A stretch of DNA of 64,000 nt, from positions 20,857,103-20,921,102 of the forward strand of contig NC_087254.1 of NCBI RefSeq assembly GCF_037042905.1, read 5' to 3'. Numbering within the stretch: position 1 is the stretch's first letter; each line of letters begins with the position of its first letter. Source of the stretch: Lytechinus pictus. Lineage: Eukaryota; Echinodermata; Echinoidea; Temnopleuroida; Toxopneustidae. Below the pieces are notes generated by a model. It made no database searches. It was not told the origin of the DNA and worked only from the letters and a program-made list of their open reading frames with translations. Of this stretch, positions 46,601-58,500 are shown in pieces. Made by a program: the position numbers and the translations under genes.

Positions 46601-48841
46601 TTAACAACTGATAAATTATTTGCAATTGATTGCAAATGGTTCTCATGTATTGCATTCTTGAAATGATATTTGTCTCTGTGGCTTCAATATTTCTACATTT
46701 TAATTCTTTAAGAGATTTTAAAAATTAAATACTTTACACTTATTTTCTTTTGATTGATGTAAAACAATCGGAAAGGACATCTTAATCAACATCTTATTTC
46801 TTAAGGAAATTCAATGATTATTTTTTTCTTGATATAAAACATTTTGATATGTGATCAGCGGTCTGTTTCAAAAAGAGTTACAACTGTGGTAGCTTTGTCA
46901 TTATTGTAACATGGAAACCTTGTGATTGGTGGCGACTGAGCCCTTAGCATAATGGCACAATTACTGTAGTTGTAAGTCTTTAAAAATGCCCCTGGAGTTT
47001 GAAAGTACTGTCACAATCAGCTCCAACTACATACATTTACAAATGAAAAATGCATATAAGTATGAGTCATTCTATACCTCAAATGATTTATTTTGCAGAG
47101 TACAATGTTGCTGTGTTTGTAACAAACCAGATGACATCTGATCCAGGAGCTACTATGAGGCAAGTAAACACATGGGTGTTCCATAAAGCTTTTCTCAAAT
47201 TTATTCATGGATTTGGAATGAAAGAATATCAAGTGCCAAATACTGTATTATGTACTAGTACTCTAATTGTTTATGTCAGTTTCAAAAAGTTTAAACTTAA
47301 ATCCAGAAACAATCAGGCGACCATTGGATAAATTGTTTCACTCATTCCCAAACAAAATAGGGAAAAGAAAAAAGAAACTAAAGCAACCATTTTGCTGTAG
47401 TACTTTTTATATAATTAGTTATGCATATTCCTGTTTCAAAGTAAGAGAATGAAATGGGTTTTTTTTATACATGTTTCATGTTTTAATCTCTCAAATTGAA
47501 ATTATACAAAACAGCAAAAGGGTTGCTTGATATTCTGATAGGTTCAAACCTCAGATCTTACATGTTTCTAAGGATGATATTGTAGCATTCATTGACATGA
47601 TGATTAATAAACACAGAGCATTTGACAGCAAATCGTGAAAGTCCTGTTTCATCCAACAATTACCATAGTAACTGTTTTTGGGCCAATCAAAATCAAGTAA
47701 AGTTGTCAGATCTAACAACTTGGACAAAAATGTTGATGAAGTGCTCCCCTCCAAGTTCATTAAAATCAATGAGAATTTCTCTATTTCCATTCGTTCAGTT
47801 TCCAAGCTGACCCAAAGAAGCCAATAGGAGGTCATATCTTAGCTCATGCATCTACAACACGCATCAGCCTGAGAAAGGGACGAGGAGAGACAAGAATTGC
47901 CAAGATCTATGACAGGTATTTCAAATAAAAATTCATATCTATGTAATTTGATTTCTTGTCAAAATGATTACCAGATACTATGCATCAATATCAAATTCAA
48001 ACATTCAGTTATTCTCACCAGATAAGTTCCCATTTGATACTTTTGATGATATGCCGCTCAGGACATTGGATGCCAGTTGAAAGGTAAAGCCCAAACTCTG
48101 TCCTTCAGTCTTTTTTAAGGCCATGTGCATATTTTATTGTTGGTTCCATGCAGTCATTTGCAGGTGATTCTGCCAAAGTTGAATCTCTTGGGACCAGGAA
48201 ATTTGTTCAACTTTTGCAAGATTTGAGTCATTGCATGCTATTATCACATATTTTGGTCTGAAATGATGCTTATGCAGTTATTCAACTATTGGAATTTTAC
48301 TGTATCTTTTTATTGAGATCCTTTTCGAAGGCCATAATGCCCAAGTTTTTATTGATACGTATGGAGCCATTTGTGATATGAGATCAGATTTTCAATCTTT
48401 TGAGCAATTTATAGGATAGGTGTGAGGAAGAGTTGTTCAACTATCTTCCTATTTCAAATTTATGGTGACTCGTGACCACAAAATAAATTGAATATTTGTA
48501 TTCAGAGTAAAAAAAAGGGCAAGTTGATGGTTCAGCAAGTGATACAAATGATAATAACTTTCATGAACTATACCATTAGAAAGTGACTAGAATTAAAAAG
48601 ATTTAGGCCTATACAATGAAAACCATAATTGTTTTCCTCTCAAATTTTGGTTCAGAACCCCTTTTTATGCAAATTTGACTAAAAGGAATGAAAATAATTT
48701 TCTTAAGAATTATATTATTATTAGTTCAACTTTCTGATGTAATTGCTGTGTGTATTTTCTAATCCATGTAGTCCCGACATGCCAGAGAGTGAAGCTACAT
48801 TTGCTATTTCTACCGGAGGGATCATTGATGCCAAGGAATAA
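40678..48841 (+). CDS. DMC1: DMC1 meiotic recombinase
   Basis: RecA/Rad51-family ATPase that forms filaments on single-stranded DNA and drives strand exchange between homologues in meiosis. Coding exons: 40715-40765, 41044-41088, 41573-41623, 41949-42044, 42281-42363, 43404-43456, 44426-44540, 45037-45128, 45482-45555, 46308-46422, 47099-47159, 47799-47915, 48772-48841. They give 340 residues, the same length as human DMC1. The start (MQDQVVDE) follows a 3' splice site at 40677, so at least one 5' non-coding exon lies upstream. An N-terminal helix-hairpin-helix region is at about 30-80, Walker A GEFRTGKT at 126-133, Walker B LLIID at 219-223, and loop L2 [10 protein letters not shown] around 269-278. 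The C-terminus GGIIDAKE resembles the vertebrate end. Intron 11 has a GC donor. Unbroken and very probably functional. Confidence 0.97.
42652..43190 (+). repeat. tandem 286-bp duplication in DMC1 intron 5
   Basis: Two adjacent, similar copies begin at 42652 and 42938, sharing 'caaatgtatgaatagtaaag', 'aacatgcaatgttgcatct', 'aaccattcagaatgattt' and 'cattgagatggaaaaata'. They are non-coding and lie between exons 5 and 6. Confidence 0.85.
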
Positions 48842-50920
48842 TGCCAAACATTTCATTCTCCTTATCCATTTTCCTCAGAATTGCTATAGGCATCTTGAAA
48901 ATCAGTAATATTTGTGATAAATTCTGATATTGAAATTTCTAGTTGGTTGTTTATAATTATTATATGGCCCTGTTGCATCAAAGTAACTATTATTAAGGAC
49001 CCTTGATTTCAATTACATGTTGTGCACTGTTACAAGTGTAGTTTAACATAATGGTTATCATTATTTATAACTTTGCAGCAATCCATGGTTTGTGTCTCAA
49101 GAAAAAAGTTCAACATTGGCCTCAGAAACTTATTTCAAAAGTGAAAAATTGTATCAGACTATTTTGAGGTGTAAATGGCATGTATTTAAAGAATTGTATT
49201 TTCTATATCTTAACTTGATTTAGAAAGGGAAAAAATGCAGGGCTATGTTCATAAAAATGGGGGAAATTTTAGATTAATATAATAATAATTAATTATTAAT
49301 ATTCAAGCAAATAATTAGCAATGCAGATTTCACACGTCACATCACTTTGTATTAAATGTGCAAAAATTCATAGTCATTAGAAGTGTCACAGTCAAGTAAT
49401 TGAACATGTATAAACCCATCCAAATTAGCATTTTATAGAATGTTTTGATTATCAGAATTTGTAAATATATGTTATGTATTTATTGATATATTTGCTTTAC
49501 TATATATTTAAGTCATACAAACCAAGGCTTCAAGAACAAAACTGTTCCTGAATGCAGCTCTTCTATATGCATGTACTGCTCAGAGTATTGTATATCGAAC
49601 CTTTATCTTATTTCGTAGTACGTTACTGAATGGGTATTGTCAAATAGTTAAAAAGTATGTTTCATTTGTTTTTATTGATGAATGAAAATTATGATTTTCT
49701 CTATTGCATTTTCAGATGAAATTTTAATCAAGTGTTTTTATTTTTTAATTGTTTTTTAGTTTGTAATGCATAATCATGGTGGTATAGTACAATTATTCAC
49801 ATGCCTCCATTTTAGAATTGAACTTTTTAGACAGTTCCATCTTATTAAACCTTAACCCCCCAAAAAGCTGTCTGCATCTTCCGCCCAGCTTCCCCAAATT
49901 TATTCCATATCCAATTTTTGATATTTATAGATGTATTTTCTATTTGACAAATTTGTTTTCATGTAAAAAAGGTGTTCTTCACATTTTCAAGTTGAACAAT
50001 ACTTTTGTAGATTTGATTAAACAAAATCTGTCTAGTTTATATCATTGGCAGTACAGATGTTGAATTTATTTCTACCATGATAGTACTGCAGAGTCAAGGC
50101 ATACATATATATATATATATATATATGCCGGGGTTTTGTTTTTTTAGCTTTCAATACCAAAAATAGACAGTACATATTCTAAAAATGTTTGTATGCACAT
50201 AATTAAACCTTTGACTTTGTTTTTAGTCTTTTTTCCTTCAAATTCTGAACATCTTTATAGAAAGCGCAGTGGGAAAAGAAAACAAACCACCTTTTTAGCA
50301 TGATTCTCCATGAATTCTGTACATGGTTATATTGTAACCCATGTTTAACAAACTATCTCAACAGGTTTCAAAACAAATTTTGAAATAAACATGTTTTAAA
50401 AAGTTTAGGTTTTATCATGTAGATAGTTCGGAGGGCAAAACGTGATAGCACAGTATCTAAGGAATTTGCCGAGACCATATTAAGACAGGAATTATGTGAG
50501 ATTATAAGCATTCAACACTTTAGTTCAAATATCAAGAAGAAAATAAGCCCTTTTTCATCGATTGGACACACTGAATAAAGTGACAGTGTTGAATGTTCCT
50601 GGAAATAATATTAATAGTACTCAGCAAATATATATTTATGAATATAAATAATATATATGTAAGTTATATATTAAAGTGTTGTACATAGAATGAGTTATAT
50701 TTGGATATTGTTCATATCTACTAGAGATATTATCAGAAACAAATTATACCAGTTAATATTTTCTGATTAAAGGTTTTGTGTCATTTTAAATAATTCCAAT
50801 TTCATGTTCCAAGAACTGTTTATTTTCTAATTGTTCTCTTTCATACTTAAAAGTAAAAAAATATATTCTCTCTCTCTTTCACTCTGCTGGTTTTGACCCC
50901 CCCCCCCCCAAAAAAAAAAA

Positions 50921-50955
<35 letters not shown>

Positions 50956-53900
50956 GAATAAAATGTAAAAAAAAAAACATTTCTTATTGAACTTTTGGAG
51001 ACTGATCCCATATGTGTGCTGGAGTCTCTGGAAAACATGTGTTACAGCAAAATCATTCAGTCTCCAACAGGTTAAGAAATCTCCCTTCCTCAAATTCATA
51101 TACTATTTCCATCTTTTAAATATAGAGACACATTTCTATATTTTCAACTTCATATTTATTAGATACCTACAAGTGTTAAAAATACAAAGTGTTATTCTCT
51201 AAGTGCAGATTGTCAACCTTAAAGAACTATAAGCCTGACACTAGTACATTCAAGCCTTTCTAATTTAACCTCTTTCCCCACATGTATGTGAGTTCATGGA
51301 ATGCCTAATACACTATTAAAAATATTTCACTGGCAAGCTGAATTTCTCTTAATCACTAAATTGCAAATAGATATGTATTTGACTTTGCAAGAATTTGAAT
51401 GCAGAACAACTATATTACAGATCCTTCTAACTGGTAAAAGTAGTTGCACCTATTTCATTTCATAAGATATCGTTGAAGAGTAAGGTTTAGTGAAAAGCAA
51501 AGATGATGAGAGCATCACAGTCCAAAGTGCTAAAAAAAAGTATGAACAAGGAGAAAAGGTGATATTTCACATTATGCTGATCTTGGATATAGACTCAAAG
51601 GGTAACTAACTACACCAGACCTGCCAACCTCTGGGAATGAAAAACTGTATTCTGTGATACAAAAAACTGTATTCCCCCCAAAAAAGTGTATTTCATAATA
51701 AAATGCTTGGCGCACTCGCCCATCACGGCGCTCAAGCTGCATGCAAGCTAAAATGCGCACTGCTCTTGCAGATTAAAAAAAAAACCATTGAAACTTGTGT
51801 ATATCTCACCCTGGTTTTTACAAAATGATTGGAAAAAAAAAACAAGTTACCTGAAATTACATTGATCTAATAACCATATTTGTGTACGTTTTATGAAATA
51901 GAGACATATAGAGATGATTTTTCTCAATAAATTACGATTTTGAAAAAAACGTACTGGTTGGCAGGTCTGCTACACATATCTGTAAAACACATTTTTACAC
52001 AAGTTCTGAATGTATCTCAATGATTAAAATTAACCCAGCTTTGTAAATTCTGCCAATGAAATGCTAGGAATTGGTGAAAAAGAAAACTTCAGTTGTGCTA
52101 AATATGTGTGAAGAAGACTACTTCATACAAGAGGTACCAAGAATAATATGGTATAACTGATGCAAGGGAAGTGAAATAGAAACAGAATTTGGAGGAGACT
52201 GTCTAATACAAAATACACTTTCATGTTAATTCAGTAATCTTTGGTTATCCCCTAAGTAAACAGATTCATATTGAATATCATCATCAACAAATGGAAAAAA
52301 ATGATCTGACCAAAAATCAAACTTCCATGCATATTATTTCAATAATGCCCAATGGCAAGCTCTATATTTGTACATGTATATGATGAGTTCTATCCATATT
52401 TCCCTTGAAATTGCACCTAAAGTTGAAGACCGAAACATGCAGAAGTTTTTCATTGCAAAAGAAATGTGTGATACTACTCTAAATTTACACAAAATAATAT
52501 AATTTTTCAATTAATGTGCACTATATTACAACAACAACAAATCAAAGAGGGCAAAATATACATAAGCTATGAACCAAAATGAACTACATTCCTTTCTACA
52601 TACCCAACATAAACGCAACCAAAAAGGTAGCACACAAAAATAATAAATTTGAATCTGTTCTGTTATTAAGACAAACATTAGTTCAACAAAAATCTATATA
52701 AACATGCATTTACAATGTCATAAATTACAATCTGTACACATATGATTTTTTAATCATTTAATTCTACTACATTCCTCATAAATAGATTTATCAAAAAGAC
52801 CTCTATTTGGCACAGGCAAGATTTGATCGAAAATATCTATATAAGTAAATTTGATGAAAATATAGTGATTTTACACAAAAGGAAGTCCTCATTTAAATGA
52901 TGTTGATGTACTTGGATTTCACTTAAATATAAACATTTTGCACAAATGTCTCTATTTCAGCCAAAAATTGAGAAATAAATATTTTCATTTGAACACTATT
53001 AAACATAAGTGGAAGCTTATCACAGATCTTTCATCATTCTAATACATATTGAGCAACTTTTCAAACAGGCAATAGTGGTTAATGATGGCTTCACAGAAAA
53101 ATGGCAGACAAAACAACTGGAGTTCATGTTGCAAAAATTCTCAAGAATCTAAAATAAAGCATACAAATTTAGCCTAAATCTTTTTTACCAACTCATTAAA
53201 AATATGCAAAGATATAATAAACAGGAAAATGTTCAATTCAGCCATGGGATTGAGGGAAATGTAAATTTACTGAAATGGGTACAATATGCTTTTATTAAAT
53301 ACAAACACATAGCACAGTAATTTGTGCAAAAAGCTTTGAATATTTTGCTTGCGTAAACTACAATGTACATTTCAGTAAAAAACCGTGAGCTCTTCCTATA
53401 GTTACTTCAGCTGGGGAGCAGTTCATAACGCCAGGAATCACTTTGCAAATGACTTAAATATGAAATGTCAGAATTTTCAAGATATATTTCAATTCTAACA
53501 AGAGATAATTAAATTGGCAAAAATTTGTACTTCAAGTGGGAAAATAATGTAAACGATAATAAACATAAATATTTATCAAAACTTTAATAGCAGACACAGT
53601 TCCAATCCCATTCATTTGTAAAGTGATACGGCTTAATGACATATCTGATGAGTTGTATTATCAACGTGAAAAAAAACCTTACTGCATGCAATGTTTTATT
53701 TACACTTTTGGTTCCTGACAAGATCAATGGAAAATATCAAATCAATAATACTATTTACAAGAAATATACATATTGCAAAGTTCATATTTACATTAATGTG
53801 TTGTGTATTGTTAAAATGTACAATGTATTTACATATGTATCCTTTGCATAGCTGCAGACCCGTCTTGGAAAAAAAAGTTTTTTAATGCTTGCAACAGAAT

Positions 53901-55555
53901 GTACTCTTTTCTTTTGTAATTTGTAAGGTGGTATCATGAATGTAATGAAGAGATTCTCGCATAAAATATATTACGAGCACATCAAAAGAAACAAATGGGG
54001 CCACTGAAATAAAGGGGTGGGGGTAAATTATGAAAATGAAAGTAATCTGTTGATACAGAAGTTACTTGATGAAGATGTATTTCTCTTGAGGGTAAAAAAA
54101 ATTGATCGGGGGGGGGGGAGGGGGTGGAAATCCTTGAGTTGGTATTTCTACATGCATAAACATAAGGTGTGAGCATAGGCAAATTCTAATATGAATATCA
54201 ACAATACTTGTTAATGATTATTATAACATGTATTAACAAGCACAGCATTTAAAGTCATCCATATGCCGATCATATCGCCACAACAGCATACAAATACCTG
54301 GTAAAAATTGATTAGGGCTAGAAGAATATTCTACCAGCAAAAATTCAAGAACATTTTCTTTGTGCCAAAATATTTTTTCATATCTAAAAAAAAAAGACAG
54401 ATAGTACTTCAATAAATCTGTTATTCCAAACTTGTTTGTGGGAAGGTGTAACTGTTGTGTAATATTTTTTTTATTTGTTTCCAAACTACTTTTAAAAGGT
54501 TATTGGCCATGTATCAGCTACAGTGAAGTTGCATTGGAGGCGCAGAGTGTGATTACACACAATTTAAGTATCGAGCGATTTGAATTTTTAGATGAAATTC
54601 TTCATAGAATACATTATTTTTACAAATGTTCAATTTCTGATTACAGATAATCACACACTTATTTACAATGTATTCAGGGTACAGTTTCATAAAGACAGTC
54701 CCTACAGATGAGTTGTCTTTTCTCCAACCACAGGAGTGCTTCATGAAGAGTTTTGTCCTGATTTTCACAGATTAATTTGCTCTCACCCAATAAGATGCAA
54801 GGGATTCCAGTAGATTATAACATCTATCAGTGAAACTTACTGACAAAACTTTTCATGAAACACTTCCATGTGCATCTCAGCCAAAACAAAACCAAGGACT
54901 GAAATTGTGAGAACAAAGTATTTAGTTACTGTGGACAACTACAGTGAAAAGCACATCTTTTGAGGCTCGAGAAATGGATTTTCATGAACAAGCTGTCAAT
55001 TTACAGTTAGTGTATTTGAACCACAGCACATCAGTGGCATATTTGATTTACAATGGACCTGTCTGTGTTGACAAATTCAAATCAATCTCAAATATGGAAA
55101 GCCAATAACACCATCATTCATCATCTAGAACGCAAGGGTCCAACCAAAGTGATCTCAAGAGATGACAGTGTCACTGATTTCGTTAAGTAGTTTTCCAAAA
55201 TTAAGATTGATCAGATCAATAAAAACTCTTTGTATTAAGACAAGGTCCTCCTAGACTTCACTTTGATGTACACATCTAAAAATAATTGGCAAGACTCACT
55301 TCTTTACTGTCTGTTTGATTTGCAGGTTGTTTTTTTTTCCTGCATAGACATAACATTTTGTTCCACCTTTTCATTAATGTACATGTATTCCTGACCTACA
55401 CATATCTACCGATAATCAAAACTTCTTGGAAGTTTGCGAATACTCGATCACATAACATAAATGTGGAGATAACATTCAATACACTGACGTGGATTACGTC
55501 ATGGATGAAACACAATCAGAATGGAAGATGGGATGAAACTGAGGCGGAGACATCA
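48842..55555. other. DMC1-SUN convergent intergenic region
   Basis: About 6.7 kb of AT-rich DNA between the DMC1 stop and the SUN stop; both 3' untranslated regions must end in here. An AATAAA at about 50385 is one possible DMC1 poly(A) signal. Several TTTATT words (for example 51154, 53291, 53691) could serve the minus strand. No choice is justified from sequence alone. It also holds (at)n near 50110 and 50930, a C/A homopolymer at 50899, and the TIR element 51616-51969. No coding region is seen. Confidence 0.6.
51616..51969. mobile_element. 354-bp TIR element with 6-bp target duplication
   Basis: Ends CAGACCTGCCAACC and GGTTGGCAGGTCTG are perfect 14-bp inverted repeats. The direct repeat ctacac flanks them (51610-51615, 51970-51975). 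The interior is AT-rich with no frame. The superfamily is not clear from a 6-bp duplication. Confidence 0.75.
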
Positions 55556-58500
55556 TCATCTGTGAAGCACACCATGCACTCTGAATCGATACAAACATGT
55601 ATACTCCATGTTGCCATGGTTACTCCCTATCTTCAGCTCGATGAACGGTATTGGGCCTGAATCTTTGTTCTGTGAGAAGGAATCAAAATACAGACAGGTT
55701 GGAAGTGAAAAGATGAAATATGGAATCATCATCAGCAGCATAGTCGTAATTACCATCATCATCATCATCGTCGCCACTATCATCATCACCATCCTCAATC
55801 CCTCTTCATCAGTACCATTAGCATAAATATCATCATTCTTGATTCAATCATATCATCATCAATATCAACATCATCCCCATTTTCTTGGTTTGTATATATT
55901 GTTGTAGTATAATTTTACATAAGTTTTGTTGATTTATATTTATATTTTAACTGTAAAATGATTATTACAGTCCAGCACATACTGAGAAATGGTCTTACAA
56001 TGAAATACCATTAAAATCATCTTCATTATCATCATCATTCTTATTACGAAGAAAGATAGACCTGTTATACACTAACCTGCACAGGGAAGAACTGAAGAGG
56101 ACTACCATCGACGTCATACACATAGGATCCGAGTAGATAGCCATCATGATCATACTCGTCACGTAATCCCTAGTAAAAAACAAACGCCAATAAACCATAA
56201 AATAAAGCAATCCATGATCGTCTTGGGTTGTGAAAAACTTTCTGCAGTATGTCCGTGCAAGCACATGTCTTTAGTGATTGGATAGCTACAGACAGAGATA
56301 TTACACCCTGAATTTTCACAACATCCCATGATTAGGAAGAGCGTTTTTTTGTTAGGGTTTTACCAAAACTCACGAATAGGCTTTCAGTTCTGAACAAATA
56401 CTCACCCAAACTGTAAAGTTCTTTGGAGCGCTATCAATGACTCCGGCAGGATCTAAGGCTTTAGGTATATGTTCCATGGAGAATGCTGTAGGTTTAATGG
56501 TACTTGCTAACTGGATTACAATATAGCCTTGTGTCCCTTTGAAAGCCCAACAGTTACCTGGGTGTACATCAGGCTAGAGATAGGGGAAAAAAAAGGATCA
56601 CAGAATGTTCACTCTTGTTTGTTTGTTTTTGATACTCTTTGGGCACTGAATCAATTCTGAAGGGATAACAATCATGACAATTGTTATTTGGGTATTCTAT
56701 TGAATTTCTTATTCACTATTGATTCTGATAATTATTCCGCATTATAGGCAACCATTTGGTTGTTTCATTAGTACAGAAAAATAAGATTTTCAAGATTGCC
56801 GAATTGCAGAGATGTGCAAAATAGCAACATTATTGCGCAATTGGTCAAGCAAAACCTCTTGGGAAGAGGGAAATACACAGTTGACTGCCCCCCCCCCAAA
56901 AAAAAAAAAAAATGAATAAAGGTCAAGAATAACATATTTTTGATGATAGTTACAGTCTGAAAATTCCTTTGACATTTATTTGACTAAAAGAAAGTCGACT
57001 TAGGCAGACTTGAGTGTATTTGGTATTATTTCATAAAAAGTAATGACCATTTTTTAGATCATGGAAAATCATGAGTGAACGTTTGAAATCTGCCATAGGC
57101 TTAGACGAAAGACATTGCATCAAAATTACAATTATGGTAATGTTACCATATATGGCAAACTTACCATAATTGTAAAAAGCCAATGGGGAAAATGAGTCAT
57201 TTTAACTTGATGCTAAATAAATCCTTCACCAGCAAAACAAAAAATCAATGTGCCTTAAGCATTTCGATCCCAAGGTCAGAAGAAGCATTTGTAGATTGAA
57301 GAAACCAGAAAAATTATTTTTAGTACAAAGTATGACTTAGAATTGTAAAGCACATCTAGAAAATACCTCCTTTACAGAAAATTTCAATTCACACTGCCCC
57401 ACTGGCATAGAAATGGGACATCATGCTATATACAAGGGGAAGATGACATCAATAGCCAATTCCTCCAGTACAATCGGTCTCGCTACTTGATTCTATGTCA
57501 GGGCACTACCCACTCCCAATTCAAATTCTGGAAATTCTATTCCACTATTACCTGAATGACTGTCCTTGGTGAATTACTCAGATACCACAGAGGTATCCCA
57601 AACAGACTAAAGAGGGCGGTCTTGAAGGCGTAGGTCTCCGAGCACCTGATGCTGATGATGCTTCCTCCGGCAGACTCGAGAGCATAGTCTACCATCCCAG
57701 TCTTATCAGCGTTGTACATGTCCAATGCGTTGATAACGATGCTCTTCACACGCTGCCAATCAACATTTGAGAGAAAGTTTATCTTGACAAAATTCTATGA
57801 TTTAGACTTTCTGGAATCCAGGCGAGTGTTTCATAAAGTTGTTTGTAAATTAAGAATGACCTTAGGCACGACTGGTGACGCTTTCTTGTGCTACCTGATA
57901 TGTAGATGGTAGGTACCAAAGAGCATTCCAGTCATGCATAAGCTGTGCGTAAATTTACAAACAGCTTTATGAAACGCCCATCAGATCCATCAATAGGCAT
58001 CCATTATGAAGGGGATCATTATCACGTTTACGAATAGGAAATGAAAAAATTCATAAGCAACACATGCCATCTCTTGCAATCCTAATAATATGCAAACGAA
58101 AATGAATAGTTGAAACTGCAGGGAAATTTATGCTATACCATGGACAAATACAGCTCCCCCCCTGAAAAGTTGAAGTTTATAAAGCAACAGAGTTAAGAGA
58201 GTTGTTTTCCCCTGATCCCGCTCCCACCCATCCCCCCCCCCCTTTCCCCTGTTGTGATAAAAAAAAATTGTGTACATTTAAGCTTGCATGGGCCTCTCAA
58301 TATATCCAGAACTTATTCTTAATTGCGGTTCACACCATACATAGGTTTTCAAACCAACTTACTGCTTCATCCAAGCTCCCTCCAGCAGCAGCAGTACCTC
58401 CTGCTTCTCCGCTTCCACCGGTCGATATGAAGGGAAAGAACCATGGCATTCCCTACAAATTAATTAATAAATAAATTAATTAATACTAGCATCATGGTTT

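Larger units (their letters stand above)
24565..47250 (+). repeat. segmental duplication, unit B (contains the intact DMC1)
   Basis: Second unit of the tandem duplication. It keeps the complete DMC1 through intron 11, and the rest of that gene continues to the right into unduplicated DNA. It lacks the LINE insertions found in SDR introns 1 and 3 of unit A, so its SDR copy spans only about 3.2 kb against 7.7 kb. Its own private insertions include foldbacks at 30208-30366 and 30506-31341 and most of 32214-35630. Because exon 11 of the A copy is followed by block 21600-24565 and then the start of B, the arrangement is direct tandem. Confidence 0.85.

Noticed and set aside
50827-51099. 90-codon minus-strand frame in the DMC1-SUN interval
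   Set aside because: Composed of (at)n, poly(C) and poly(A) translation products.
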